A DNA stretch of 51,969 nucleotides from Agarophyton chilense (GCA_030374765.1 JARGXX010000045.1:1-51969); one strand, 5' to 3'. Positions 22,479 through 33,058 are shown, numbered from the stretch's first letter. Numbers and translations are program-made. Notes: a model not told the origin generated them from the letters alone.

Positions 22479-22624
22479 ACTGCACAAACAACCCACGCTG
22501 ATGGCAGTTTTTCAGCGCAGCTAGACTGCACACACACGAGACACACGTGCAACACTGCACTAGACATAGTCTCAACCGGCGTCGCACCCAAGAGTAAAGA
22601 GAACGACCACCGTTGTCCGTCACA
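22473..22624 (+). repeat. 3' LTR of copia element C
   Basis: It begins TGCTAGACTGCACA right after the purine-rich CAGGGAAA (22465-22472), a plausible polypurine tract, and ends TTGTCCGTCACA. It is 46 bp longer than the 5' LTR because the segment between two copies of CTAGACTGCACA is retained. Confidence 0.75.
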
Positions 22625-22629
22625 GTCAG

Positions 22630-22796
22630 GAAGTATATGTAGGTGTACCTGATTGGTCACATACAATTTCCAACAACGCATTAGGCTGACACATTAGTAA
22701 ATCCCTGCTATTTCTATATGGATATATTTACAGCAAGGCGCCAGCCTAACCGTAGCGATGAAGGTTCCATAACATTTGCAAACCGTAATTTTCATA
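22630..22796. other. Unassigned 167-bp spacer
   Basis: This short segment between the copia and gypsy insertions has no feature. It was presumably continuous with the sequence after 29452 before element D inserted. Confidence 0.4.
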
Positions 22797-22801
22797 GTTA
22801 C
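22797..22801. repeat. Target-site duplication GTTAC, left
   Basis: GTTAC directly precedes element D and is repeated exactly at 29448-29452. Confidence 0.85.
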
Positions 22802-22981
22802 TGAAAAGCGCTTGTCTGTAGGGGCAAGCGTACCCTTTTCTTTCCTTCCCACTGTTGCCTACCTTTTTCCTTAAGAGCCGCCGCCGCTCTCACGCCTCTA
22901 AAATATCGGGCGCGAGCGGCGGCGAGCTCGTTATGCACTACGTCGACACGTGTGGCGCATGCGCGCTACACGTGCCCGACA
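22802..22981 (-). repeat. 3' LTR of element D
   Basis: It is the same length as the other LTR with 3 substitutions. The minus-strand sequence just before it (GCGGGGGACCG, 22992-22982) is the best candidate for a polypurine tract but is short. E-boxes are at 22947-22952 and 22969-22974, and GCGCATGCGC is at 22955-22964. Confidence 0.92.
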
Positions 22982-23296
22982 CGGTCCCCCGCAAAGCCTG
23001 CGCCACCGTGGCACAGGACAAGTGGAAGGAACCGCCAACCTCCAGCCCGCACTGTTTGCTGGAGCAACCGCGCACTAGTATCTTGCGCGCGTCGTCGCTC
23101 CCCACTTTCCTCTAAGCTCAACCACCGCGCAACCCACGACTGCTCCACATTCTCCCGTCCTTTACGGCGGCCCCCACAGCTTCCTTACTCCTTCCTCCCC
23201 ACGATGCCGCGACGCGCGATGAACGCCCGTAGTCCCCATGCCCCAGCGCCGCCGGAATGAGAGATAGCTCCGGTAACTCTTAAGCTTCCGAACGGG

Positions 23297-23948
23297 GTGG
23301 CGCAGGGCGACAAGGGTCGACTGCGGGCTGCCTACAGAGCGCACCGCAAGGCCTCGCGCCAGGAAGAGAGGTCTAGGAGCAGTGAGCAAGACACCTCGAC
23401 TCCTGTCTCTCCTTCCTTCAATCCGGTAAGTCCGAGGACTACATCGTCCTCCACGCAGCCTACCAAACTCCTTTTTTTTGACCGTGTATCAGCATCCGCG
23501 TGCTTGCAACCAAAAGCATCTTCGAGAAGGGCATAGGTGCAAAGGTACCTCGCAACTCTCTGAATCTCGAGCATTCCAACCGACAGCTCGATCTTCAGCT
23601 TCCTCTGCACAAGGTCGTGAAGAACCGCATGCTGACCACAGTGGTCATTCACCCGCGCAGCGGCGGTCTACTACTGCCCAAATGACGGCCGCTGGACCAA
23701 CGCGGAGCGCAAAGAATTCTCGTGCGTCAGCCTCATTGACGCGGGGTTACCCTTCGCCCAATGTGAAACGGGTGGCAACGGCCAGTCATCACCTGAACAT
23801 AATCTCTGTCCGTGCCAGTACTTGCGACACTTCTTCTCTTCCTGTAGTTCCAATGACGCAGCTCCACCCGCCACCTCCGTCACCTGTAGAAATATCAGAG
23901 TCTATTTCTTCTCCCACCCGTCAACCGCTTAATCTTCTACGGCACTGA
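23297..23948 (+). CDS. Possible spliced antisense ORF in element D
   Basis: This runs opposite to the element. A frame from 23297 reads GDKGRLRAAYRAHRKASRQ to 23425. There a good donor GTAAGT begins at 23426, and a T8 tract followed by CAG ends at 23492, which would define a 67-nt phase-0 intron. The next exon then runs in one frame from 23493 to TGA 23946-23948 (151 codons). The start codon is not clear, and no family is recognised. The second exon is Ser/Pro/Ala-rich, and another frame (ATKSIFEKGIGAKVPRNSL) looks equally protein-like. This is inference from splice-like signals only. Confidence 0.25.
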
Positions 23949-24250
23949 GCGGTATCTTCTAGCCTCTGCAAGGAGTTCTTTCGACTCTGCGGAGGGGAGC
24001 ATCCCTACGTGACCGAGATAAGAGAACTTTACACACCCTGTCATCACTAGTCCGCCTTTCTTCAGCTTGAATCTAGTCTCAAATTTTCTTCGGCTTTAGC
24101 TCAGCCTTATGCGTCCTAAAGATTCTTCTTCTCTAACGTTCCATGGCTTTTCCACCTTCACTTAGGTTCGGACCCAACTTCTTTCTTCTTCTGCTGTTTC
24201 GGCTCGTTAATGTTCTCTCGGGTTTGAGCTTCTTTCTTCGCTGCACGCTG

Positions 24251-24535
24251 GGCTTGTCCACCTTCACTGAGTTTCGGATCCAAGCGTCATCTTCGCCTGC
24301 GCTTCATGGCTTGTCCACATTTACTTAGGTTCGGATTCCAGGTTCTTCTTCTTCCGCGCTTTATGGCTTGTCCACCATCACTTAGGTTCGGATACAAGCT
24401 TCTTCTTCTTCCGCGCTTTATGGCTTGTCCATCATTACTTAGGTTCAGATCCAAGCTTCTTCTTCTTTCGCGCTTCGTGGCTTGTCCGCCTTCACTTAGG
24501 TTCGGAACAAAGACCTTCGACCACTTCTCTTCCTA
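24251..24535 (-). repeat. 57-bp tandem repeat downstream of pol in element D
   Basis: Five units starting GGCTTG(T) lie at 24251, 24308, 24365, 24422 and 24479 on the plus strand, spaced exactly 57 bp. A more diverged relative begins at 24144. Each unit contains CACTTAGGTTCGGA and a CTTCTTCTT run. The period is a multiple of 3, but the stretch lies beyond the pol stop. In the antisense direction it reads as a 19-residue repeat. Confidence 0.8.
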
Positions 24536-24541
24536 CCGGTG

Positions 24542-25279
24542 CTACTGACTTCCACAGTGAACCGGTCCGTGCTTCGCGCTGCAGCAGCACGAGACGGGCG
24601 ACACTGGTCTCTGCAGGTGCAGAGGCTGACATCTGTACGTCTTCAGCCTCCTCGCGTGTATGGCACTGCGAGTGACCCGCCCGGTCGAGGACTGCAGCTC
24701 GTAGCGCGGATGAGCAGCTTTCACAACCCTGCATCGGCCATAGTAGTAGGAGTCGAAAGCGGGCCACTCCTTGGCCTTGTTGAACGCCGGACCGTGCGCT
24801 ACCAGCACTTCTTCTCCCACCACGTACTTCTCGATCTTCCCCTTCGTCAGCGGGGGGTTGCTGGATCTCGCAACCATCATTGACCGCTCTCCGCTCATGC
24901 CCAAGACCTCCAGTGCTCTTTGGCTCGGAGTGGCGCAGGGAAACAGTGCCACGGCATCCGTCGCCATCATGCGGGGGCGAACCCCGTACAATAGCTCGAA
25001 AGGAGACGGCACCACCCCTCGGTCTCTCCTACGATACCCGTACAAGACGCTGGGCAGGGCCTTTTCCCAGTCCAGCGTTCCTTGTAATACGATCTTCTTC
25101 ACCGCGCCTTTGATCGTCCCGACCATCCTCTCCGCCCTACCGTTTGCCATCGGGGCATAGGGGAGCACTGTCCTCCAAGATATCCCGTGCTTCTTATTGA
25201 ACGCCTCGACAACACCCGCCGTGAACGCATTCGCGTTATCAGAGACAACCGTGCGAGGAGGGCCAAATGAACGAACTAT
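24542..25279 (-). pseudogene. Integrase C-terminal half of element D, after premature stop
   Basis: It is collinear and in frame with the polyprotein above. It supplies the second catalytic Asp (TVVSDNANAF) and the Glu (MANGRAERMVGTIKG), followed by FELLYGVRPR and the integrase C-terminal barrel region (VGEEVLVAHGPAF, YYGRCRVVKAAHPRYEL). It ends at TAG 24542-24544. There is no chromodomain. If the single TAA upstream were a sense codon, the two parts would be one polyprotein. Confidence 0.88.
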
Positions 25280-28200
25280 TTATTCCTTCACAAACTCGAC
25301 CACCGTGTCTGCGACCGAGGTTTTGGTGACCCGTGCTATGGGCCACCCAGTCAAGTGCTCCACCGCGATGATGAGGAACTTCTTCTTCCCCTTTGACGCT
25401 GGAAACGGACCTGCGAAGTCCAGGGAGACCGTCTCGAAGAGTCCGCTGACAGGGGCGCGGAGGTTAGTGCGATAGGTGGGCAGCCTTGCCGCCCTCTGAC
25501 ACTGGTAACATCCACGCACGTACGAGGTCACGTCCTTGAGGACGCCCGGCCACCAGAACCTTTCCCGGATGAATCTCCATGTCGCAGCGACATCACAGTG
25601 ACCAATGTCATCATGGAACATCTGAATCACTTTTCCACGCTCCCCCCTCGGTGGGACGGCGCGGAGACCTCCGGCCTCCCTGTGAAACAAAGTGTTGTTC
25701 CACAACATGAACGACTTCGCCCTTCTACGGACGGCTCTCCTTGCGTCCGCATCTTCTTCGTGCACGAGGGCCCCGGAGAGAAACCTCGCGACGTTTAGCA
25801 GCCCTTCTTCCAGTCCGTCCAAACGCGGGTCCGACCAAGTAATGGTCGCGATTAACCCTTGTTTTCGTCCGGTTTCATCACGTCCAGGTCCCTTCTCCTC
25901 GGCCTGGATCCGCGACAAGTAATCGGGGGCCCCATTGGCGACTCCCGGGCGGTATTTGATTTCAAACTCGTACTCCGCAAATAGGTCCAGCCACCTTGCC
26001 AACCTTCCATGCACATCCTTCTTCCGGAAGGCATACTGAAGGGCCTGGTGATCGGTAAGAACCGTGAAGGGGACTGACGACAGCAGGTACACCCGAAACT
26101 TCTTCAGGGCGAACACAACTGCCAATGCCTCCCTCTCACAGGTAGCATAGTTCCTCTCCGCAGGCGTCATAGACCTAGACGCGTACTGGATGGGGTGCAC
26201 TTTCCCATCCTCTTTCTTTTGGCTGAGGACAGCCCCCAATGCCACACCCGAAGCATCAGTCTCGACAATGAAAGGAGAGTCGAAGTCGGGAAAGGTTAGC
26301 ACCGGCGGCGTCGTCATTTTCTTTTTGAGATCCTCAAACGCGACCTGGATCTCGGGGTTCCACTCGAACTTCTTCTTCGCCGAAGTGGCGGCATGCAGCA
26401 CCGCCGAACTCTTGGCGAAGTCTCTGATGAATCTTCGATAGTACCCCGCCAGACCAAGGAAGCTCCTGAGCTCTGTCTTGTTTCTCGGGACGGGGGCCTC
26501 CACAATGTCGGCGATCTTATCAACGTCCACCCGGATGCCGTTCCCATCAATCACATGGCCAAGGAGTTTGATCTCAGATTGTGCGAAGCTACACTTCGTC
26601 ACCTTCACCTTCAAACTAGCGAGACCAATCCTGCGGAACACCTCCCGACAATGGGCCAGGTGCTCCTCTATTGTCTTGGAGAAGATGACGACGTCGTCAA
26701 CGTACACCATAACGAAGGGCAGGTCCCGCAACACCTCATCCATCATTCTCTGAAATGTAGAGGGGGCATTCATCAGCCCGAACGGCATCACCTCAAACTT
26801 GTAGGTGCCGTAACGACAGACGAACGTCGTCTTTTCTTTGCAGGCCTCCGACATGCAGACCTGCCAGTAACCTGTGAAAAGGTCTAACGTCGTGAAGACC
26901 TTCGACCCAACGAGGTCGTCGAAGATCTCTTCAATCTTCGGGAGAGGCCAGCGGTCTGGCTTCATCACCCGGTTCAGCTGTCGGTAATCAACGCAGAACC
27001 TCGGATTGCCATCCTTCTTGGTCGCTATGACCACTGGAAAGGACCAAGCAGAGCTGGACGGGGTAATGATTCCCGTCTTCAATAGCTCATTCACTTCTTT
27101 CCTGATCACGGCGTTGTGCCTCGGGGGCATCCTTCGCACCTTTGAGTAGAGCGGCTTCTCGTCCGTCAGCTCAAAACTGTGCTTAACGGGCACATCCGCT
27201 GGACTGAGATCGCCACTACTCCAGGCAATAATGTCGGTCTCCTTCAGGGAGTCCGTCATCTGCTTCTGAACGTCTGGGCGCAGGTGCGCCATCTTCGAGG
27301 ACAACAACGCCGACCGTGCACTCTCTTCGTCTTCCCCTGACGATGGGACGTCTGAATCGACGCCCGCCAGGTCAGGCTCATGAGGCTCCCTGTCGAGTAC
27401 TGCTAGTACCAACTCCGACTCGCTCTCTGACTCGCCCGCTGAGCCGGAACTGGAAGATCCAGACTCAGCGGGAAACACATCCGGTTCCGAGTCGTCCGGC
27501 GACACAAAGTCCTCGCAATCGGTGCGAGCTCCGTCCACCACCGGTGGCTCATTGTACAACTGCAACAGGACTTGTTCCGCCCCGATCATGAGGCTCACCT
27601 GCCGTCTGCTAAAGTCTAGCTGAGCTTGCAGGGCCTCGAGGGTCGGGCATCCAATTATCACATCGAACGGCGTATTGTTCACCACCAAGAAGTCCAAGGG
27701 GACTCCCATCTTCCCAAATGAAACTGAAACTCCGTTCACGCAACCCAGAACGTCTGCGGCACTCCCATCGGCCACCGTCACCCTCCTGCTCGTCGGCGAG
27801 GGCGTCAGGGTCAAATGGTCACACATCTCCCAGGACAGGAGGTTCGACACTGCCCCCGAATCCAAGAGGGCATTGGCGTCAGTTCCGTACAGCTTGATGG
27901 CCACTACCTTCAGGCGAAGTGGTAGGCTAGTGGCATGGAGGACGGAAGCGTGCCTTATCGGAACTTTCCCCGACAATAGGTGCTTCAACCGCTTCCTTGC
28001 CTCATCGGCATCCCCACGCAACAACTGGCCAAAGCTTAGGCCAGACGAGGCATAGGCCAACTCGGCCATCACATTATACTTGCCCACCTGGTCCTGGAGG
28101 CCTTGTGCTGTCCCTTTGCCCTTCTTCGGTTTCCTCGATTTCTTCTTGCCCTTCAGGGCAGCAACCTTGCGAAAGGCTCCACGGCTCTTGTTAACCAAGG

Positions 28201-28742
28201 CATCAATGTCCATGATTCCAGTCCGGGGCTGCTTCGGTAGGGCCTCACCGTCTGCGTTCCTCTTCGCTGCGGCGACCACATCTTTCACGGCCGGAGCTTC
28301 CTGTACCACGGCCACATGATCTTTTTCTTCATTCTTCTTGATCTTCAGTCCTTCTGCGGATTCCGACTTCACTCCACTGAACCCAACTGCTCGCTTCTCT
28401 TCCTGCTTCGATTTAGACCAACAGGTCTCTTCCTGATGGCCAAACTTGCCGCATCGTCTACACCTCGTATTACAGTGAGGGTTAGATGGGCAGCGGTTCG
28501 CTCCATGACCGGGCTTGTTGCAGTAACTGCAAGTCCAGTCCTTGTCAGATAATCCCGATGGACCCTCGAACTTTTTCTTCACGAGCATTGTCAGCTCTTC
28601 GAACTCTCCCGCCAACTGGTCCACCTTGCTCTCCAACTGCTGTGCAGTTCCGGACGGAGCATCGGCACGGCGGAGTATCTTCCTCGTTGGCACCTGAGGT
28701 GAGACACTAAGATCAGGCGGAGACAAAAATGCCTTCGGCCGC
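25280..28742 (-). pseudogene. Gag-pol polyprotein of element D (to premature stop)
   Basis: Numbered from the TTG at 28726, the 1148-residue frame has two CCHC knuckles (residues 66-79 and 89-102), protease D-S-G at 289-291, RT with FCVDYRQLN (577-585), FTGYWQV and YVDD (675-678), and RNase H with VETDASG (821-827) and LTDHQAL. The integrase HHCC is H1038, H1043, C1073, C1076, and the first catalytic Asp is D1103 in SLDFAGPFP. The frame ends at TAA 25280-25282. The same frame continues as IVRSFGPPRTVVSDNA, so the stop replaces one sense codon. A Ser/Asp/Glu-rich linker (about 405-470) separates protease and RT. Confidence 0.9.
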
Positions 28743-28766
28743 TTTCGTAATCTCTTATAGCCTTTT

Positions 28767-29258
28767 TCAACGACTGATAGTCATCCGGAGCCCGAACATC
28801 ACGAACTGCGCCATGTGTGGAACGGCGGCGACTGCGTTGCAAAAAAGTCCAAACGACGCGGTTTCGTTGAACCCAACTCTTTTGTAGAGAGCTTCTAACT
28901 GCAAAAGCGACCTCTGAATATCGGCAGGGTCGAGTCGTCCGGAAACGGCCTCATGAACTTCATCTTCCGGCTTTGGAGTCCGTTTGAACTCCGTATTCAT
29001 CCTAGCCTTTACAAAACCGTAATTGCTCGCTGCACTAGTGAGACTGCCATCAACAGCGAAATTGCGGTTGTAGAAGTCAAACGCGTCACCCTCGAGGTGG
29101 CATAACAGCTGCACTGCCCGATCCTCGTCGGACTTGCCTAGGGTGACAAAGTTTTCGTACGCAAAGAAAAAGCGCGCAACATCTGAAGTTGCCGCGCCAT
29201 CGAACACAACATGTACCTGTGAGGACTGCCATTTTTCTCTCGATGTCAGACCTTGCAT
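28767..29258 (-). pseudogene. Gag of element D
   Basis: From the ATG at 29258, 10 bases after the LTR, the frame encodes a typical retrotransposon capsid region: VARFFFAYENFVTLGK, VQLLCHLEGDAFDFYNRNF, then a long helical part to VPHMAQFVMFG. A one-base change near 28790 diverts the frame into LRMTISR and a stop at 28767. The continuation (APDDYQSLKKAIRDYESG) is open in the next frame, and a second one-base change near 28745 leads into the pol frame. Upstream codons reach into the LTR, so the ATG at 29258 is preferred over the GTG at 29318. Confidence 0.75.
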
Positions 29259-29267
29259 GCGGTACCA
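29254..29267 (-). promoter_or_regulatory. Candidate primer-binding site of element D
   Basis: TGGTACCGCATG directly abuts the 5' LTR on the minus strand. TGG is what a CCA-ended tRNA primer requires. The matching tRNA is not known. The first ATG of gag (29258) lies inside it. Confidence 0.5.
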
Positions 29268-29447
29268 TGAAAAGCGCTTGTCTGTAGGGGCAAGCGTATC
29301 CTTTTCTTTTCTTCCCACTGTTGCCTACCTTTTTCCTTAAGAGCCGCCGCCGCTCTCGCGCCTCTAAAATATCGGGCGCGAGCGGCGGCGAGCTCGTTAT
29401 GCACTACGTCGACACGTGTGGCGCATGCGCGCTACACGTGCCCGACA
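29268..29447 (-). repeat. 5' LTR of element D
   Basis: On the minus strand it starts TGTCGGGCACGTG and ends CGCTTTTCA. Near its start are two CACGTG E-boxes (29413-29418, 29435-29440) around the palindrome GCGCATGCGC (29421-29430). A GC-rich hairpin (about 29343-29392) has an AT-rich, TATA-like loop. Confidence 0.92.
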
Positions 29448-29452
29448 GTTAC
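29448..29452. repeat. Target-site duplication GTTAC, right
   Basis: It is identical to 22797-22801. Five bases is a usual length for gypsy integrases. Confidence 0.85.
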
Positions 29453-31461
29453 TGTGGCATGCTTTGCGTGAGGTCTATGAGCCGTCAGTCTGAAGCGCTT
29501 TATGAGTGCCGTTTGCGCCTAACTCAAGAATATCTCCTACTTATGTCGCTAGGAAAGGCCTGCGATTGTGCGCAAGATTTTGTTACAGCTGTGTGGCGCA
29601 TTTTTCATCTACGAAATTGTTTTCCTCCCCCCCATTTTCAAATCGCTAAAAGCCAGTAGACAGAATTCCGTCATTGTGGCGGGAAAAGGCCCAGTTATCT
29701 CAACCTCGTAGAAATGAGAGCAGCAGACTCGGTGGCTGCTTAAAGAGTGCTTTGGTTCGCACAAACTGCAGTTCGTTGCAGCATATTTCGCAGTTGCTCC
29801 GACACAGCATCGCTGCCGACAGCGGACAGCTTGGATTCGGATCACCGTCCAGTCTGATGGCACACAGGACTGACAGGAGCTGGGCGAAAACCGTGCTCGA
29901 CGTCAAGGGCTCTATTTGTTACACATGCAACGATATTTTTTTCATGTTCCTTGATCACTCTTCGCGACCGGTCATGTTTACGTTGTCTTTGAAATTGATC
30001 GGACAGACCAGTTCATTCAGATCTTCGAATCATCGTCACACCGCTTTTAATACAATCAGTACGCGCACACCGCCGATTCTCTTATCGCTAGGAAGCAATG
30101 TTCTCGGAATAGGCACTCTTCCATACAAGAAACTTCATACTTTTTTTGAGTGATTGGCTGGAAGGATGCACAATGTCTGCACAGCGTTAAAGAACGTGAC
30201 TGATTCACTGGGAGTAGACTGCTCGGGACGGCTCTACGTTCCAAAACGTGAACCGAGTGCAATACGGATGGGACCCTTGATACAGATGTGAGAGTTCTGG
30301 GGAATGAAAATACCACCAATGCCGCCGTTTGAGTATTGACTTATTATTCAAACTGTGGCTTTCGTCTTCTGCATCAAGTGCGCACAAGTTCCTTTCTCCA
30401 CACGGTGGCGACACCGTAAGCTCCAGCAGCACCCACGCGCAGCATGAAGGGCCAGATTGTATACTGAAGCTTGTGCCCCAAAAAAGTCTGAATTGTGCCC
30501 AGAATCTCTGTACTAATATGAATTGCAAACTGCATTAGCTGCTATGGTTGCGTAGCAGCTTATCATAAGTAGATATTTATTTTGCACTAAGTTTTCGTGG
30601 CAACAGAAATTTTAAGAGTAGAAGAGTTGTTCGTTGTTGAAAGGTACTTGTAAGAAAGCTTCAATAAATGGTTGAATATAGACCCGAGATTAAGACTAAC
30701 AACCAAAATGCAGTGTAATAAGACATCTTAAGCTCTGAAATGCCGAGAGGCTCCCGCGGTAGCACTTGCCCAGCACGGATTCTTGTTTCGTCGCTTCATT
30801 CTTGCACGCTCAACGCCGTGCTCTTTTGTTTCCCAACCCAAGGCCGACTGTTTCTACGCGATCATCATTGACATGGTGTATTCAAAAGTCTTCTGTTTCT
30901 TTCACTGCACTCTGATAGAACTTGGCTTGGTCTTCATGCATCACACAATGATACAAGGCCTTTGTGCAAGGATGCGGTTGTAAGTTGAGCTTCGGACATG
31001 TTGTTGAAGTTCATACGTGTGCAGTGTGGGGAGCGATCTCAACACAAGAAATAGTCGGCACAAAGGGTCTGCCTGGAGCTCTCGGAAGAGCTCCGAGGAT
31101 AACGTGCCGGATTTATATAGGGATACTATGCGACCTTCCGGACACTTAAGGTGACGTACTGGTTATGTCAATCTGTACGTCACTGATGGATGTTGTACGT
31201 GTTTCACAGCGGTACAGCGTATCGCTGGTGCCTGTGGCATAGATAGACATGGGCATTGCGATATTGTTTAAAATTGTACAGGTACTCAACTCAATTCTTC
31301 AAAACGTACCAGATCGGGGCACTCTGTAGTGCAGTGGAGAGAAGAGAATAGCTTCAGTAGCGTTACTGCGTCGGGGTGAGCACCAGTGGGCTGGGTGCTG
31401 GTTCTAAACGGTTGGATGAAATGCTAATACATTGTAGTGGTTGGCAGGTAATGCGATGCTA
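29453..31461. other. About 2 kb without recognised genes
   Basis: Only short, unconvincing open frames are present, the longest near 29674-30153. I see no motif, repeat or RNA gene in this stretch. Confidence 0.4.
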
Positions 31462-32084
31462 GGCTACTATCTTGCATCGTGAGCGCTTGCACAGGAATGC
31501 GGCGGCTGCTCCAACAGGAAGACAGCGTTGGGCATGAGCACAGGATTTGTCAAGTCGAATGTGAATGTCGGCTCCGAAACGAATTTGGACCACAGCTATT
31601 GCTTTTTGTCGCTCTTGAGACCGTTACCATCAAAGCTCGGCCGGGGTATTCACGTGCTAGATGAAGATGATGCCACTGCAAGCTGGGCGCGAGGTACATG
31701 GGCCTTTTATTTGAAGGATTTCTGGTGCCCTCTGGGCGCGTCATTCCGTGTCCTGAGAGAGAAAATATTCGAACAACAACGGCCTGCAGATGCAGGGGTT
31801 GCCGCTTCAATTGTTCACCTTCAAGTGGGGTGGGTAAGGTGAACAATTCTGTTGCCGGCCTGGACTCCCGCCATTCTGACAGAGTTTCGAACCACTCAAC
31901 ATGCGTCCGCCACTCGGAGCAAAATCTTTCCAAGAAATAATTGCCATTCACAACGTAACAAAAATATAGCAACGCTACTATGTTTAGGACAGCTCGCTTC
32001 TTCTTTGTTATCGTGTGGTGTGGACTACATCACCCTTTCCTGTGATTTCGTGACCGAGGTTTCTTTCTCCGTCTTTTGAGGACA
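31462..32084 (+). repeat. Left arm of large inverted repeat
   Basis: It matches 46168-46789 in reverse complement, starting GGCTACTATCTTGCATCG and ending near TTTTGAGGACA. Identity is highest in the middle (about 31620-31850), where a plus-strand frame and the opposite frame are both conserved. It contains a hairpin with 13-bp perfect arms (31809-31821 and 31836-31848). No transposase-like ORF was seen. Confidence 0.85.
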
Positions 32085-32239
32085 TGATCCGGTCTTGCTT
32101 CCTGATAGAACGCGAGAAAAGTGTGGAAAAGAAGACAGCTTATAATGCGTGTCTTGTTATTTCGCGTACTAGAGAATTTCTCTCAGTTTACGATTGCCAG
32201 CGGTATCAAGATAGGTATACTAATTACTCACAAGGCCTT

Positions 32240-32887
32240 TCGGCATGTGGGCTGCACGACCCAAATCGCAGCAACGAAAACAGAAGACTCCCAGATGGGT
32301 TTCCCCCCCGCTCTCCAACTAAACTACCGCCGCTTGGAAACCCTCAGACGGGCAGTCTTCCACGCTTAGAATCCATCTCCGGCCGCCCGGAAGATTCAAG
32401 ACTTCCATCCGTGTATCAAACCAGCTCTCTCCGAGAACACCCGCTTAGAACATCTCAACCGAGAACTCTCCCAAGTTTGGAATCTTCATTTGGCCGCCCG
32501 GAAGATTCAAGACTTGGATTTGGCCATAAATCCATTTCTTGTGATGTCCAACGGAGTAGAAGTGGGACCTTCCGTCCGGTGTCTCTCAATTTGTCTCAGG
32601 AAGCAAGTTGCGCTTACCCCAACCAAGACTGCATTCCAGTCCCACGGAAATGCCACACAACAGCCACCATGAGGAAAAAGTGTGGCGAAAAGGCAACGTT
32701 CTGGAAGTACTTCAGGAACATAATAGTCTGGAAGAAGGAGCGCCAGAGATTTCACAGGGGTTTTCTTCAGAAAACATTCACCAATATGCAGTTCCCGTGC
32801 CTTGTTCTGCCCCGCAAGCGTTGTATTCCACGCAAGAAGTTTCCAAGCAGTTCTCCTGAGCATAACCTTCAGGCGATAGAACACTGA
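32240..32887 (+). pseudogene. Inverted, diverged zinc-finger gene copy at left edge of array
   Basis: The plus strand here is homologous to the N-terminal two-thirds of the minus-strand array gene: LPPLGNPQTGSLPRLES, RPEDSRLGFGHKSISCDVQR and SPEHNL. It has fewer internal repeats, and frame changes in the middle (the homologous segment EEGAPEISQGF is in a different frame, 32608-32859). The zinc-finger part is missing: sequence jumps from about 32887 to the tail region of the first array unit. It is an old copy in the opposite orientation, not a functional gene. Confidence 0.75.
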
Positions 32888-32929
32888 TAGAAGCTTGTAG
32901 ATAACTTACTCCATTACGGCTAGAGTCGC

Positions 32930-33058
32930 AAGCTATACTTTCCTCACACCCGTTGGTAAACTGTGACGATTGGGGTGCTCTGCGCGTACATGCCTCAAAT
33001 AATCCTCCATCTCCGTAAAGTAGATCTTGTACAGCCTAAATTGCAAATGCTCGAAAGC
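32930..33058 (-). pseudogene. Degenerate fourth finger beyond the stop, copy 1
   Basis: After the TAA at 33059-33061 the frame stays open for about 42 codons. It reads EHLQFRLYKIYFTEMEDYL, then RHVRAEHPNRHS, ending VRKV in this copy and VKRV in later copies. The spacing is that of a C2H2 finger with both His present, but both Cys are replaced (Phe and Tyr). The inverted fragment on the other side of the palindrome keeps both Cys (FKCQLCKIYF) and has Pro where this frame has the stop, so the stop is derived. The same holds in every copy. Confidence 0.65.

Larger units (their letters stand above)
17869..22624 (+). mobile_element. Ty1/copia retrotransposon C, degenerate
   Basis: Domain order gag, protease, integrase, RT, RNase H is the Ty1/copia order. 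Short LTRs bound it: 17869-17974 (106 bp) and 22473-22624 (152 bp). The flanking pentamers TTCAG (17864-17868) and GTCAG (22625-22629) match at 4 of 5 positions and are probably the target duplication. The plus strand is strongly A/C-rich throughout. Several in-frame stops and at least two frameshifts make this copy non-autonomous. Confidence 0.9.
22802..29447 (-). mobile_element. Ty3/gypsy retrotransposon D, nearly intact
   Basis: This 6646-bp element reads on the minus strand from 29447 to 22802. Two 180-bp LTRs differ at 3 sites, the target duplication is perfect, and TGG follows the 5' LTR directly, as for a primer-binding site. Pol keeps all catalytic residues of protease, RT, RNase H and integrase. 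It carries only two single-base frame changes near 28790 and 28745 and one TAA in integrase. It is by far the youngest transposon here. It lacks a chromodomain. Confidence 0.93.

Noticed and set aside
22952..23260. Plus-strand 102-residue ORF starting in the LTR of D
   Set aside because: Low-complexity Ala/Pro/Arg sequence from GC-rich DNA with no second line of support.
31550..31972. Protein-coding gene inside the inverted-repeat arms
   Set aside because: Frames on both strands are equally conserved and no family is recognised, so conservation is better explained by the duplication itself.
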